Assembly (NCBI GenBank): GCA_003153435.1
Contig: PLYR01000124.1
Location: 1-48,063 of the forward strand
Origin: Bacteroidota bacterium
Lineage (GTDB): Bacteria > Bacteroidota > Bacteroidia > Palsa-965
Direction of reading: 5' to 3'
DNA length: 48,063 nt
Of the stretch, positions 16,199 through 25,576 are shown piece after piece. Made by a program: the position numbers and the translations under genes. Position 1 is the first letter of the stretch. Each line of letters opens with the position of its first letter. The notes below the pieces were generated by a model. That model made no database searches. It was given only the letters and a program-made list of their open reading frames with translations, and was not told where the DNA came from.

Positions 16199-17608
16199 AT
16201 GACAAAAATTAAATTCGGTACCGACGGATGGAGAGCCATCATAGCACAGGATTTTACTGTGGAAAATGTGAAGAGGGTTACAGAAGCAACCGCCAAATGG
16301 CTTAAGAAAAATTTTAAGGAGCCTTCGGTAGTGGTTGGACACGATTGCCGCTTTGCCGGTGAACTATTTGTAGAGACTATTGCCAAGGTTCTAGGGCATG
16401 AAGGAATTCATGTTTATATGGCCAAAGGATTTATTTCTACGCCAATGATTTCATTGGGGACACTTAGGAAAAAGGCTAGTCTGGGTATCGTTATTACCGC
16501 AAGCCATAATCCTCCTTCTTATAACGGGTATAAATTGAAAGGACACTTCGGAGGTCCACTGCTCCCCGATAAGATTCAGGAAATTGAAGACATTATCCCT
16601 CCTAAATCAGCACTGGATACCGAATCAATTTCATTAACAGAACTGGTTCGGAATAAAATGGTCGAGGTCATAGATTTAGAGACCATGTATTGCGATCATG
16701 TGAAAGCTAATTTCGATCTGGATGCAATTCATAAATCCGGACTTAACTTTGCCTACGATGCGATGTATGGTGCCGGTCAAAATGTAATCAAACGCCTTTT
16801 TCCGGAAGTAGAGACCCTTCACTGCGATTACAACCCATCTTTTATGGGACAGGCACCAGAGCCTATTCATAAGAACCTCCTGGAGTTTTCGAAATATATA
16901 AAAGACGCAAAAGGCGATATTGCCTGCGGTCTTGCCACGGATGGTGATGCAGACAGGATTGGTTTGTACGACAGCGATGGGAATTTTGTTGATTCCCATC
17001 ACATCATACTTCTTCTGATCAAATACCTGGTGGAGCAGAAAAAAATGACTGGAAAAGTGGTGACTGCATTTTCTGTGACCCCACGGGTTCTGAAGATGTG
17101 CAAACATTTCAAGCTGGAACAGGAAACAGTAAAAATCGGTTTCAAACATATTGCTGCTATAATGACTACCGAAGATGTGCTACTCGGAGGTGAAGAGAGT
17201 GGGGGAATCGCTGTGAAAGGTCATATCCCTGAGCGTGACGGGATATGGATGGGACTGATCATCTGGGAGTTTATGGCAAAGAGCGGAAAGACCCTTAAAC
17301 AGCTGATCAAGGAAGTATATGAAATCACAGGTTCTTTTGCCTTTGAACGTTATGATCTGCATCTGAAAGAAGAACTTAAAAATGAAATTGTAGAAAACTG
17401 CAAAGCGGGTAAAATGAAAGCCTTCGGAAAATACAAGGTGGAGCGGATGGAAGATACTGATGGATGGAAATATTTCTTCAATAACGATGAATGGTTGATG
17501 ATCCGGGCTTCCGGTACCGAACCTGTTCTTCGAACCTATGCCGAATCTTCCTCGAGAGAAAATGCTTTTGCAATTCTTGATGAAGCAAAAAAGGTGTTGC
17601 TGAATTAG
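16199..17608 (+). CDS. Phosphoglucomutase/phosphomannomutase family protein
   Basis: An alpha-D-phosphohexomutase moving phosphate between C1 and C6 of hexose phosphates, feeding sugar-nucleotide synthesis. All four active-site loops are present: catalytic S102 in TASHNP, Mg-binding DGDADR at 248-253, sugar-binding GGEESGG, and the phosphate-binding RASGTEPVLRTYAES near the C-terminus. Length 469 and the start KIKFGTDGWRAII are standard for the Bacteroidota PGM/PMM group. Glucose, mannose and glucosamine phosphates are all possible substrates. It is a single gene ending in a perfect 13-bp hairpin. Confidence 0.93.
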   Translation: MTKIKFGTDGWRAIIAQDFTVENVKRVTEATAKWLKKNFKEPSVVVGHDCRFAGELFVETIAKVLGHEGIHVYMAKGFISTPMISLGTLRKKASLGIVITASHNPPSYNGYKLKGHFGGPLLPDKIQEIEDIIPPKSALDTESISLTELVRNKMVEVIDLETMYCDHVKANFDLDAIHKSGLNFAYDAMYGAGQNVIKRLFPEVETLHCDYNPSFMGQAPEPIHKNLLEFSKYIKDAKGDIACGLATDGDADRIGLYDSDGNFVDSHHIILLLIKYLVEQKKMTGKVVTAFSVTPRVLKMCKHFKLEQETVKIGFKHIAAIMTTEDVLLGGEESGGIAVKGHIPERDGIWMGLIIWEFMAKSGKTLKQLIKEVYEITGSFAFERYDLHLKEELKNEIVENCKAGKMKAFGKYKVERMEDTDGWKYFFNNDEWLMIRASGTEPVLRTYAESSSRENAFAILDEAKKVLLN

Positions 17609-17613
17609 TGGAT

Positions 17614-17649
17614 TTGCAGTCTCACTGAAAATTAAAAGTGAGACTGCAA
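17614..17649. terminator. Perfect 13-bp hairpin between convergent genes
   Basis: TTGCAGTCTCACT at 17614-17626 pairs without mismatch with AGTGAGACTGCAA at 17637-17649 around a 10-base A-rich loop. It sits between the stop codons of the phosphohexomutase and the convergent lipoprotein gene. There is no clear T-run on either side, so efficiency as an intrinsic terminator is uncertain, but position and stem strongly suggest transcript-end formation. Confidence 0.65.
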
Positions 17650-17655
17650 CCCAAA

Positions 17656-18300
17656 CTAAATCTTAAGCCTGAACAATTCTTCTTTCACCTTATTCTTCCC
17701 TGCACCTGAGGTTACATTCCATTTCACTTTAATGCCTTCCTTTACAAAGGAAACACTTTCAATTCCGCTTCCTGGCTTATCCTGGTCAGCAATATCTTTG
17801 AGTATAATCTTTGCCTTCTTCGTGGTCTTTACATTCACGACATAGTATTCATTCCCGTCAGGATGTTTCTTGCCAAATAACAGATCCCGCTTCGTATCAC
17901 TGGCCAGGTCGTAATCGTAGTTTATCACTGGTCCGTTTTTTTTCAGGGGAAGTAGGCTCAGAGTCCAGCAGGAGGTTCCGCAAGTGTTTCTAAGTCCGAT
18001 GAAATTTTTCCACTCGTTTTTATAGGTATAGGTGCCAGACTGAGGGAGATCAATACCATGGAATACCCTTCGGAATTTTTTGCCCCCGACGGTAATCACC
18101 AGCTTATTCGTGCTGTCAACAGCATATTTCAGTGAATATCCGGCTGGAGTGAGGGTGTCATTTAAACTGACTTTTCGCAGAAGGACCTCGTGAGGGTTTA
18201 CTTTAGCAACTTTAATGGGTGCTGGTTTACTCTCCAAGGGTTCATCGTTTCCGCAAGAGTAGAGGAGGAGCAAGGCAGGTAAAACAAGAATGATTTTCAT
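17656..18300 (-). CDS. Lipoprotein of unknown function
   Basis: A 214-residue predicted lipoprotein: residues 1-16 form a hydrophobic signal ending in the lipobox LYSC, with an acidic NDEPLES start to the mature chain. The body looks beta-rich (KLVITVGGKKFRRVF, TYTYKNEWKNFIGL) and includes a close cysteine pair in RNTCGTSCWTLSL that could form a disulfide. The C-terminal third holds VNVKTTKKAKIILKDI and a Lys-rich end. No domain family was recognised. It is a lone gene facing the phosphohexomutase terminator. Confidence 0.65.
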   Translation of the reverse strand: MKIILVLPALLLLYSCGNDEPLESKPAPIKVAKVNPHEVLLRKVSLNDTLTPAGYSLKYAVDSTNKLVITVGGKKFRRVFHGIDLPQSGTYTYKNEWKNFIGLRNTCGTSCWTLSLLPLKKNGPVINYDYDLASDTKRDLLFGKKHPDGNEYYVVNVKTTKKAKIILKDIADQDKPGSGIESVSFVKEGIKVKWNVTSGAGKNKVKEELFRLKI

Positions 18301-18452
18301 GACTTTGTTTATTTGGTTGCCATAAATGTATACAGGTTCTTGCCCGCAAGATGGGAAGTTCTTTTAAACGCGGCCATTGATTTATTATTCGAAAGTTTTG
18401 AAGTGCAAGAGTTCACAAGTGCCAAGCACAAACCGTCAGATACTAGTTGTCC

Positions 18453-19322
18453 TTATTCGGTGATCACCTTTAAAGCGGAAGGCTGAATAGTAACCTCCAG
18501 TCTGGTGCCCATGACATCCGGTTCCCCGTCAACGTGGACTGGCCCTGGCTCAGTTCTCTCAAGAATGATGTGCTTACCCTTCAGCATGGTTACCCGATGA
18601 GAATGGTGCAGGCTCCGCGCAAACATCCGGTAGACAATTGGAAGACCGGTAAGCAGAGGGAAAGCCTTGATGACGGTGATATCAATAATGCCGTCTGCGA
18701 TGTCAGCCAGAGGAGCAATAAAAGCATCCCCTCCATATTGAGCTGCATTTGCGAAGGTAACCAGAAAGGCTTTGTGTTCGGAGGTCTGACCATCGACAGT
18801 CAGTTTGTATTTCCCAGGTTTGTAAAGGAAAACCTCTTTTAGCGTCATACTGGCATAGCTGATCATTCCTCTCACCCGGCTTTCTGCGAACAGTTTTCCG
18901 ATGTGAGCATCAAATCCTGCACCTGCTGTACAGAAAAAAGGCCTCCCGTTCAGATAACAAGCATCAATGTTCCTGCTTTCTCCAGTGGCCAGTAGGCGGA
19001 TAGATTTCTCAGGTTGAAGCGGGATGCCGAGGTGACGGGCTAATCCGTTACCAGAACCAAAAGGTACAATACCAAGGGTCTTTCCGGTACCAATCAGCGC
19101 TGCTGCCACCAGATTGACTGTTCCATCTCCTCCTGCTGCGGCAATAATTGTATAATCCCCTTCCAGAGCTTTTTTAAAAAGCTCCTCTTTCTGTTCCCGC
19201 TTTTCCCAAACGAGGAGATCGTAAGGAATACCTTCCGGCATAGATTTTCGGATCAGGTCCACCCGATTGTTTTTATGGCTCTGACCCGATTTAGGATTGA
19301 CTATAAACGCTATCTTTCTCAT
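18453..19322 (-). CDS. Diacylglycerol/lipid kinase family protein (YegS/DagK-like)
   Basis: A 289-residue lipid kinase of the DAGK catalytic family, which phosphorylates a lipid hydroxyl using ATP. The ATP-binding GGDGTVN motif starts at residue 64, preceded by FIVNPKSGQ at 7-15. Further family segments are VPFGSGNGLARHLGIP, FFCTAGAGFDAHIG and the C-terminal VHVDGEPDVMGTRLEVTIQP. No membrane segment is obvious, as is usual. Substrate could be diacylglycerol, ceramide/sphingoid base or phosphatidylglycerol; in this phylum a sphingolipid substrate is worth considering. It is a single-gene unit. Confidence 0.88.
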   Translation of the reverse strand: MRKIAFIVNPKSGQSHKNNRVDLIRKSMPEGIPYDLLVWEKREQKEELFKKALEGDYTIIAAAGGDGTVNLVAAALIGTGKTLGIVPFGSGNGLARHLGIPLQPEKSIRLLATGESRNIDACYLNGRPFFCTAGAGFDAHIGKLFAESRVRGMISYASMTLKEVFLYKPGKYKLTVDGQTSEHKAFLVTFANAAQYGGDAFIAPLADIADGIIDITVIKAFPLLTGLPIVYRMFARSLHHSHRVTMLKGKHIILERTEPGPVHVDGEPDVMGTRLEVTIQPSALKVITE

Positions 19323-19410
19323 AGGAATAGAGGCTAAGTTAAGAAGAAAATGAGGTTCAGGGCATTCAACAGAACCCAGGGTTAAAATACTTACCGGGAA
19401 GAAAATCCCT

Positions 19411-19418
19411 TATCTTTG
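19411..19418 (+). promoter_or_regulatory. Promoter -7 box (TATCTTTG) for fabG
   Basis: A full TAnnTTTG match ending 28 bases before the fabG start codon in a divergent intergenic gap. No TTG at standard -33 spacing. Confidence 0.5.
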
Positions 19419-19446
19419 ATCAGTAAAACCCAGAATAAAATTCATT

Positions 19447-20193
19447 ATGAAGTTACTAGAAGGAAAAGTAGCCCTGATCACAGGAGCATCCAGGGGTATA
19501 GGTAAGGGTATAGCAGAATCTTTCGCCCGAAGTGGTGCCTCTGTGGCCTTTACCTACCTCAGTTCCCCTGAAAAAGGAATGGCCCTGGAAGAAGAACTGA
19601 AATCCATGGGCGTAAAAGCTAAAGGCTACCGTTCTGATGCAGGTGACTTCAAAGCAGCAGATGAACTGGTAACTGCAGTATGTGCAGACTTCGGAACTAT
19701 TGATATTCTTGTTAATAACGCAGGGATCACCCGTGATGCACTCCTCATGCGCATGAGCGAGCAGGCCTGGGATGAGGTGATCAACGCCAATCTTAAATCG
19801 GTTTTCAATTTGTGCAAGGCTGTTCAGAAGCCTATGCTCAAACAACGTAAAGGTTCTATCATCAACCTGAGCTCTGTGGTTGGCATTAAAGGAAATGCCG
19901 GCCAATCCAACTACGCAGCTTCCAAAGCCGGTATCATCGGCTTCACTAAATCGGTAGCACTGGAATTAGGTTCACGTAATATCCGCTCCAATGCCATTGC
20001 TCCTGGCTTTATCGAAACAGAGATGACCGCCGCCCTTGACGAAAAGACTGTACAAGGCTGGAGAGATGCTATTCCCCTGAAACGGGGAGGAACAGCGGAA
20101 GATGTAGCCAATCTGGCCGTGTTCCTGGCTTCCGATCTTTCGGCCTACATCACTGGTCAGGTTATCAATGTTTGTGGTGGTATGCTGACCTAA
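19447..20193 (+). CDS. fabG: 3-oxoacyl-[acyl-carrier-protein] reductase
   Basis: An NADPH-dependent ketoreductase of fatty-acid elongation with the short-chain dehydrogenase fold. Features: TGASRGIG cofactor loop at 12-19, NNAG at 90-93, and a catalytic S-Y-K set with the serine at 142/143 (INLSSVVG), Y156 and K160 (NYAASKAG). The C-terminus VINVCGGMLT is typical of FabG, and the full length of 248 residues matches. It is followed after 7 bases by a large von Willebrand-type membrane protein gene, an unexpected operon partner. Confidence 0.93.
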   Translation: MKLLEGKVALITGASRGIGKGIAESFARSGASVAFTYLSSPEKGMALEEELKSMGVKAKGYRSDAGDFKAADELVTAVCADFGTIDILVNNAGITRDALLMRMSEQAWDEVINANLKSVFNLCKAVQKPMLKQRKGSIINLSSVVGIKGNAGQSNYAASKAGIIGFTKSVALELGSRNIRSNAIAPGFIETEMTAALDEKTVQGWRDAIPLKRGGTAEDVANLAVFLASDLSAYITGQVINVCGGMLT

Positions 20194-20200
20194 CAGTAAA

Positions 20201-22318
20201 ATGAGCTTAAAAATAGTCACTGAACTTCCTTCCTGGTTTATTGTTTTTTGCCTTCTGGCCGGAGCTTCTTATGCCTTTTTTCTTTACTTCCGCGAACGCA
20301 AATTTTCAGAAGGCTCTTCCTGGCTGACCACGGCGATGGCTTTTCTTCGTTTTATATCCATAACCTTTATTGCCTTCCTGCTCCTTAATCCATTGCTTAA
20401 AACAATTTTCAGAGAAGTAGAGAAACCAGTCATTGTCATTGCACAGGATAACTCCGAATCAATTGTCATTGGAAAAGATTCTGCTTTTTACCGTAACGAG
20501 TACAAAAAGAAGCTGAGTAAACTCGCGGATGAGCTCTCCGATAAATTTGAAGTCCGGTTGTATAGCTTCGGTGATAAGCTACGTGAACTGCCGACATTTA
20601 CATCGAAAGAGCATGAAACAGATGGCATTACCTTTAAAGACAAGGAGACCGATATGGCTTCTTTTTTCGAAGAAATGGATACGCGGTTTGCTAACCGTAA
20701 CCTGGGTGCTGTGATTATTGCCTCCGACGGGCTCTATAATAAAGGAGTAAACCCTGTTTTTTCTTCCAGTAAACTCAAAGCACCTTTTTTTACGATTGCA
20801 CTGGGAGATACCAATGTGAAAAAGGACCTTATCATCACCAAAGTCATTAATAACCGTCTGGCTTATATGGGTAATAAGTTTCAGGCTGAAGTGGTTGTGG
20901 ATGCAAAGAGATGTAAAGGAGAATCAGCCATTCTCTCTGTAACAAAGGGAGAAACGACAGTATTCACCCAAAAGGTGGAAATACCGAACTCAGACTTCAA
21001 TGTCACAGTCCCTTTCGAACTCGAAGCCAAAGAGCCGGGGCTGCAGCGTTACCGCGTTAAAATTTCGGCCTTGCCCGGAGAACTGAGTCTGGTCAATAAT
21101 ATGCAGGATATGTTTGTGGAAGTGCTGGACGGAAGGGTAAAGGTACTGATCCTTTCGGATGCTCCTCACCCAGATATTGCTGCACTAAAAAGAACCATAG
21201 AACTTAATCAGAGTTATGAGGTGGACGTTGCAGTAGTAAAAGACTTTGACAAAAGCCTCAATAGTTATAACCTGATTATTCTTCATAATCTTCCGTCCGT
21301 GAATGTAATTGCAAAGGTTGTTACCGATGCACTGAATTCAGATATTCCATTACTTTTTATTCTGGGTGCCCAGACCAATATTCGCAATTTCAACACTTTT
21401 CAGACTGGTTTACAGATCAACGGTTCTTCACAGCGGTACAACGAACCCCAAGCTGTTCTGGAAGAGCACTTCCCTTTGTTTACACTCAGTGACGCGTTGA
21501 GGGCTTATATTCCTAAACTGCCGGCATTACAGTCGCCTTTCGGTTCTTATAAGATGAGCAGTTCCTGTTCTCCACTATTTTATCAGGAGATTGGAGTGGT
21601 GAAAACAAAGGACCCGCTGATGCTTTTTAATCAGTTTGGAGAAAAGAAAATAGGGGTGATAACCGGAGAAGGGATTTGGCGCTGGCGTTTGCAGGATTAT
21701 GAAGATCATGCCTCACAGGACCTGTTTAGTGAACTTATAAATAAGACTGTTCAATATCTTTCTGTAAAACAGGATAAGAGTCAGTTCAGAGTGATTTGCC
21801 CTCATAATTTCAAGGAGAATCAGGCCCTGGAAATTGAAGCTGAGGTGTATAACGAAAGCTATGAGCTTGTAAACGGGCCTGAAGTGCATTTTGAAATTCA
21901 AAACAGGGAAGGGCGGAAATTTCCTTTTACCTTCAGCAAAACGTCCAATGCATACCGGCTTACTGCGGGAGTATTTCCTCCTGGGGAATATAAATACAGG
22001 GCTTACACAGAAATGGGAGATAAAGCGATGGTGCAGAACGGTGAGTTCAGTGTCAGTCCACTGTTACTGGAAGCCGTTAACACCACAGCCGACCATCAAT
22101 TGCTTTATAAGCTGGCAAGAAACCACCAGGGTGAAATGATTTACCCCGGGGAGATAGATAAACTGGCTGCTAAAATTATGGCAAGGGAAGATATTAAGCC
22201 AGTCATTTATAACCCCAGAAAACTGATCGACCTTGTGGAGATGAAATGGATCTTCTTCATCCTCTTACTGCTCCTTAGCGCAGAATGGTTCATGCGAAAA
22301 CGAAACGGAGGCTACTAG
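20201..22318 (+). CDS. Membrane protein with von Willebrand factor A-like domain
   Basis: A 705-residue protein. Two N-terminal membrane helices (about 11-30 and 43-65) precede a VWA-like domain that keeps the metal site motif D83-x-S85-x-S87 in VIVIAQDNSESIVI and a later VIIASDGLYNKG segment. A long periplasmic beta-rich region follows (FQAEVVVDAKRCKGESAILS and onward), then a Rossmann-like stretch (VKVLILSDAPHPDIAALKRT), and finally a C-terminal membrane helix (WIFFILLLLLSAEWFM) with a basic tail. This resembles BatA-type and related VWA membrane proteins with a glutamine-amidotransferase-like middle, but no exact family name can be given. It starts 7 bases after fabG and is probably cotranscribed. 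Confidence 0.72.
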   Translation: MSLKIVTELPSWFIVFCLLAGASYAFFLYFRERKFSEGSSWLTTAMAFLRFISITFIAFLLLNPLLKTIFREVEKPVIVIAQDNSESIVIGKDSAFYRNEYKKKLSKLADELSDKFEVRLYSFGDKLRELPTFTSKEHETDGITFKDKETDMASFFEEMDTRFANRNLGAVIIASDGLYNKGVNPVFSSSKLKAPFFTIALGDTNVKKDLIITKVINNRLAYMGNKFQAEVVVDAKRCKGESAILSVTKGETTVFTQKVEIPNSDFNVTVPFELEAKEPGLQRYRVKISALPGELSLVNNMQDMFVEVLDGRVKVLILSDAPHPDIAALKRTIELNQSYEVDVAVVKDFDKSLNSYNLIILHNLPSVNVIAKVVTDALNSDIPLLFILGAQTNIRNFNTFQTGLQINGSSQRYNEPQAVLEEHFPLFTLSDALRAYIPKLPALQSPFGSYKMSSSCSPLFYQEIGVVKTKDPLMLFNQFGEKKIGVITGEGIWRWRLQDYEDHASQDLFSELINKTVQYLSVKQDKSQFRVICPHNFKENQALEIEAEVYNESYELVNGPEVHFEIQNREGRKFPFTFSKTSNAYRLTAGVFPPGEYKYRAYTEMGDKAMVQNGEFSVSPLLLEAVNTTADHQLLYKLARNHQGEMIYPGEIDKLAAKIMAREDIKPVIYNPRKLIDLVEMKWIFFILLLLLSAEWFMRKRNGGY

Positions 22319-22337
22319 CTCAGGCTTTATTTTCTAC

Positions 22338-23117
22338 TTAAGGCAGTAAACCAATTCCAATAAATACGTTGAAGAGCTGATTCCTAATAATATCTGTAAT
22401 GGCTGGGTCGGGGTTGCTTCCATAGATGGATGGGATGTCAGAGTGAAAGGCCTGGCTTAGCAAATTTGTTGTACTGACCCGAATTCCCCGGTCAATAATA
22501 ATGCGGTTAAAAGCAATAAAAGTCTTACCAATAGAATAGGAAAAGGCCACCCGGGGTCCATCTGAAAACCCTTGAAATGATTTAGGGTATGGGGTGATGA
22601 TACTGTATCCATTTGGATTGTACGTCGACACCGTCCCGGCAGAGATGTATTCAATTCCAGAGTACATAAACACCGAAATTTCCGGTTTAACATAACGCCC
22701 AAGGGGGGCAATGGCATTATCACGTTGGCGGAAACGTTTAATATAGAGACTGTAAACCGTTGCATTCCCATTGTAATCATATATTGTTGGATTCTGGGCT
22801 CCCGCATCCTGGGATCCGGGGCTGCTATCGGCGAATTTGAAAAAGCTTACGGAGGCTCCAAGCAAAGCCCTTCTGTTGATGACATATTCCAGACTGAAGC
22901 AATGGCTCATTAGAAAAAATGGATGACTACCGGAAATGGGTTGGTTTGAGATCAGATCTCCGAGCCCGACAACAGCAGGGTGAAAGTTGAATTCATACAT
23001 TGCGATGAACCTGCGCCCCTGATAACCTGGCGCCTTTTGTGCTCCTACCGAACCTGAAAAGATCAGGAATAATAAGAAGACAATGAAACGGATAGAATTG
23101 TTCTTTGTCATATTCAT
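22338..23117 (-). CDS. Secreted barrel-like protein coupled to M48 protease
   Basis: A 259-residue exported protein with a signal peptide ending SGSVGAQ. The body has alternating hydrophobic strands with aromatic ends (RRFIAMYEFNFHPAVVGLG, FSLEYVINRRALLGASVSFF, RVAFSYSIGKTFIAFNRIII) and a C-terminal strand QLFNVFIGIGLLP, consistent with a small outer-membrane barrel. No named family was recognised. Its ATG overlaps the TAA stop of the upstream metalloprotease gene (TAATG), indicating coupled translation and probably a shared envelope process. Confidence 0.6.
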   Translation of the reverse strand: MNMTKNNSIRFIVFLLFLIFSGSVGAQKAPGYQGRRFIAMYEFNFHPAVVGLGDLISNQPISGSHPFFLMSHCFSLEYVINRRALLGASVSFFKFADSSPGSQDAGAQNPTIYDYNGNATVYSLYIKRFRQRDNAIAPLGRYVKPEISVFMYSGIEYISAGTVSTYNPNGYSIITPYPKSFQGFSDGPRVAFSYSIGKTFIAFNRIIIDRGIRVSTTNLLSQAFHSDIPSIYGSNPDPAITDIIRNQLFNVFIGIGLLP

Positions 23118-25399
23118 TAATCTGAATCCTTAGATTGCGTGTCCCTTGTAATGGTCTTGACTTCTTTTGGTTCCTGGTGCATCTGATTGAAGATGTCGTA
23201 ATAATGGGAGTTCAGATTGGAGGCTTTGTCCCGCATTCTTATTTTCCTGGTTTCAGAATATACCGGCTTCTCATTTGCAATATCATAAATGAGGACATAG
23301 ATAAAAGTGGATGGGCGCTTCAATCCTTTGTTGGTTACAGAAACGACTCCGGTCCACATGAAATAGCTGGTCCCGTATTTTGCGAGGATAGCCTCCTTGT
23401 TATCTGTTGCCTCCACCAGCGCCCGTAGGTTATACCCATGCATGAGTCGCTCGTTGATCCAGTCGTTCGTATTTACAAAATCATTATAACTGGAAACATC
23501 CTGTTCTGTCATGTGTTGTGGGTCAAGGCTTACGTAAGCTATCTTGGCTTTGGCTGCATTTTCACTGATGACGGTTTGAAAGTTCTGAAGCCCGGTAACA
23601 GTGGCCTCAAAATCTATTTTTTGGTTTTCATTCAGATCCATATGGTAGAAGAAGGGCTCCACAATGACTACTTTGTCGATTCCGAGAGCCTGGCCATGTC
23701 TTTTTTTGTACTTCATAGCCTTTCGGCTGTTACCATAATAACCATGGTAGAAAGATCCGGAAGCAGGTTGCTTCTGATCAAGGTAGTGTTGGAAACGGTT
23801 TTCAAAGCCTTTGTCTTTCATCAAGTCAACAAACGCGTATCGGGTGAAGTTCTCTTCTGTGTTAGTTTTGATTTCTATCACCTCTTCTTTCTTTTGGATA
23901 GCTTTGATTTTATCATATTTGCTCACTTCGTGCTTAACCGTATCTTCAACCAGTGCAGGTCCTTCGACTTTGGTTACTGGGTTTTTTTTGAGGGAATCTT
24001 CAAGTAAAATTTCTGCTCTTGTTTTTCGTGAATAATCACTGAGTTTTTTTTCATTTCCCTGAACAAGCATAACGAAGAGGGAATCGCAGATCTGTTTTTC
24101 CGACTTATCGGCATAATGAAGCTGGGCATTAAGCTTCCAGGAATAATTCAAGGCAAGGACAGTAGCTTCGTCGGAGCTCAACTTTCCAAGTAAATGATAG
24201 ACTTGCTGAGAATAGCCTTCTATATCTTCATCTGATTTGAGTTCGTATTTGGAGTCGGATCCGAATACATTGGATACGGAAGTGCTTCCATGGAGTACAC
24301 TCTTAGAGGAAGCAACTTCGTAAAGTGATTTTGAAATAATTTTCTTCAGGTATATATTGTCGGGATATTTTTTGAGAAGGATATAAGCCGAATAGATGGC
24401 ATTCGGGTAATCCAAATCTAGTAAGTAAAGGCGGCAGGTCTCGAAACGGGCAATATCTTTTGCATGATCAAACAGGCTTTTGCTGACAATAAATTTTTTG
24501 CGTCCCTTGTTTACATAACTGGCATCGATTCTGCTATTTACAGCCATCTTCCGTTTGCGAATATTGGGATGGGTGCTTTTGGAGTCGTCATAATTATCAT
24601 CAGACTTGATCGGTGCGGTCTTTTCCAGAAAATAATCCTTCGGAAAAACAAGATTCCCGTCTTCCAGGAAGGTACGATCAAACTCCTGTTCGTCAAAAGG
24701 AAGGTAGGAATACTGAAGGACATCAAAAGCTGAGTGAATCGCATCAAAATCGTAGTTGGTTGTTTTAAAAAGCTCGAGGCCAGCTGTATCTGCTTCAGTT
24801 TCATTATCCTTTGAGTAGTTCAGGGCATCTACATCGTTCCTCGATTTTTTGTAATTACTGCTTGATACATTCACCAGGTCCAGATATGCATTGATTGAGT
24901 GTTTGCGTTTATAGTGTATGAGCTCATGACACAGAATAAAGGCAAGCTGTGATTCATCATCAAGCTGTGATAAAAGCCCGGTATTCACGAGGATAATGCC
25001 ATTGTCAAATGAAAATGCATTGACGGTTGGAGATTTGATTATATATAACTGAATGTTCGCTCTGAACTCAGGATCGTTTTTCAGAATTTCGTCCAGAACC
25101 TTATTTACATAGGCACTGATGGAATCATTGAAAAGTATTGCTCCACTCCTGATCAGGTGATCGATGTGAAAATTACTCTCCAGTGCAAACTCCTTTTTTT
25201 TGTTTAGTAAATAGTGGTTTTTGTCATTTAGCTTGCCTACATCTTCAAGCGCTTTCTGAGAAAAGCTCTTTACAAACACCGGAGGGAGAAGTCCGGTGGA
25301 ATGAAGTGGAAGGTAATCCTTTGTAAAATCCTGTGCAGCTATTGTTTTAATTCCGGCTAAGTAGCAGGCAATCCATAAAAAGGCCCGGAGTTGATTCAT
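23117..25399 (-). CDS. M48 family metallopeptidase, periplasmic
   Basis: A 760-residue zinc protease with a signal peptide ending KTIAAQ. The HEXXH site is H158-E-L-I-H162 in LCHELIHYKRKH, with the third ligand E202 in ETEADTAGLELF, as in BepA/Ste24-like peptidases. The region before it (VNAFSFDNGIILVNTGLLSQ) is the standard M48 substrate-edge strand. The catalytic part covers about residues 60-300. The remaining ~460 residues, with TPR-like helical text (YLDLDYPNAIYSAYILLKKY) and a C-terminal beta-rich domain, are unusual for the family and unassigned. It is translationally coupled to the barrel-like gene, so a role in outer-membrane protein quality control is a reasonable inference. Confidence 0.86.
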   Translation of the reverse strand: MNQLRAFLWIACYLAGIKTIAAQDFTKDYLPLHSTGLLPPVFVKSFSQKALEDVGKLNDKNHYLLNKKKEFALESNFHIDHLIRSGAILFNDSISAYVNKVLDEILKNDPEFRANIQLYIIKSPTVNAFSFDNGIILVNTGLLSQLDDESQLAFILCHELIHYKRKHSINAYLDLVNVSSSNYKKSRNDVDALNYSKDNETEADTAGLELFKTTNYDFDAIHSAFDVLQYSYLPFDEQEFDRTFLEDGNLVFPKDYFLEKTAPIKSDDNYDDSKSTHPNIRKRKMAVNSRIDASYVNKGRKKFIVSKSLFDHAKDIARFETCRLYLLDLDYPNAIYSAYILLKKYPDNIYLKKIISKSLYEVASSKSVLHGSTSVSNVFGSDSKYELKSDEDIEGYSQQVYHLLGKLSSDEATVLALNYSWKLNAQLHYADKSEKQICDSLFVMLVQGNEKKLSDYSRKTRAEILLEDSLKKNPVTKVEGPALVEDTVKHEVSKYDKIKAIQKKEEVIEIKTNTEENFTRYAFVDLMKDKGFENRFQHYLDQKQPASGSFYHGYYGNSRKAMKYKKRHGQALGIDKVVIVEPFFYHMDLNENQKIDFEATVTGLQNFQTVISENAAKAKIAYVSLDPQHMTEQDVSSYNDFVNTNDWINERLMHGYNLRALVEATDNKEAILAKYGTSYFMWTGVVSVTNKGLKRPSTFIYVLIYDIANEKPVYSETRKIRMRDKASNLNSHYYDIFNQMHQEPKEVKTITRDTQSKDSD

Positions 25400-25469
25400 A
25401 TTCGGATTCAGTTTTGTAGAGGACCCTTCAGATCAATAATTTCCTTTTTTCCGAAAAAGCCTTGTAAGC

Positions 25470-25477
25470 AAATATAA
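25470..25477 (-). promoter_or_regulatory. Promoter -7 box (TATATTTG) for the M48 operon
   Basis: A full TAnnTTTG match on the minus strand, 70 bases upstream of the protease start codon, in the gap divergent from the glycan cluster. Confidence 0.4.
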
Positions 25478-25540
25478 GCTTAAATCTTATAATTCAGTCG
25501 TTCCTCTTCGGCTAAGGATGGTCATCAGGATTATTCTGTG

Positions 25541-25548
25541 TATTTTTG
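25541..25548 (+). promoter_or_regulatory. Promoter -7 box (TATTTTTG) for the glycan cluster
   Basis: A full TAnnTTTG match ending 28 bases before the first glycosyltransferase gene. It is the only convincing box upstream of the seven-gene cluster. No TTG at -33 spacing. Confidence 0.5.
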
Positions 25549-25576
25549 ATTTTTACCCGGACTGCGTCAGGTATAC

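Noticed and set aside
16676-17149. 157-residue minus-strand frame inside the phosphohexomutase gene
   Set aside because: The plus-strand gene keeps all four catalytic loops across this interval, so the frame is a shadow.
23438-24007. 189-residue plus-strand frame inside the M48 protease gene
   Set aside because: Antisense shadow of a gene with an intact HEXXH site; no recognisable domain of its own.
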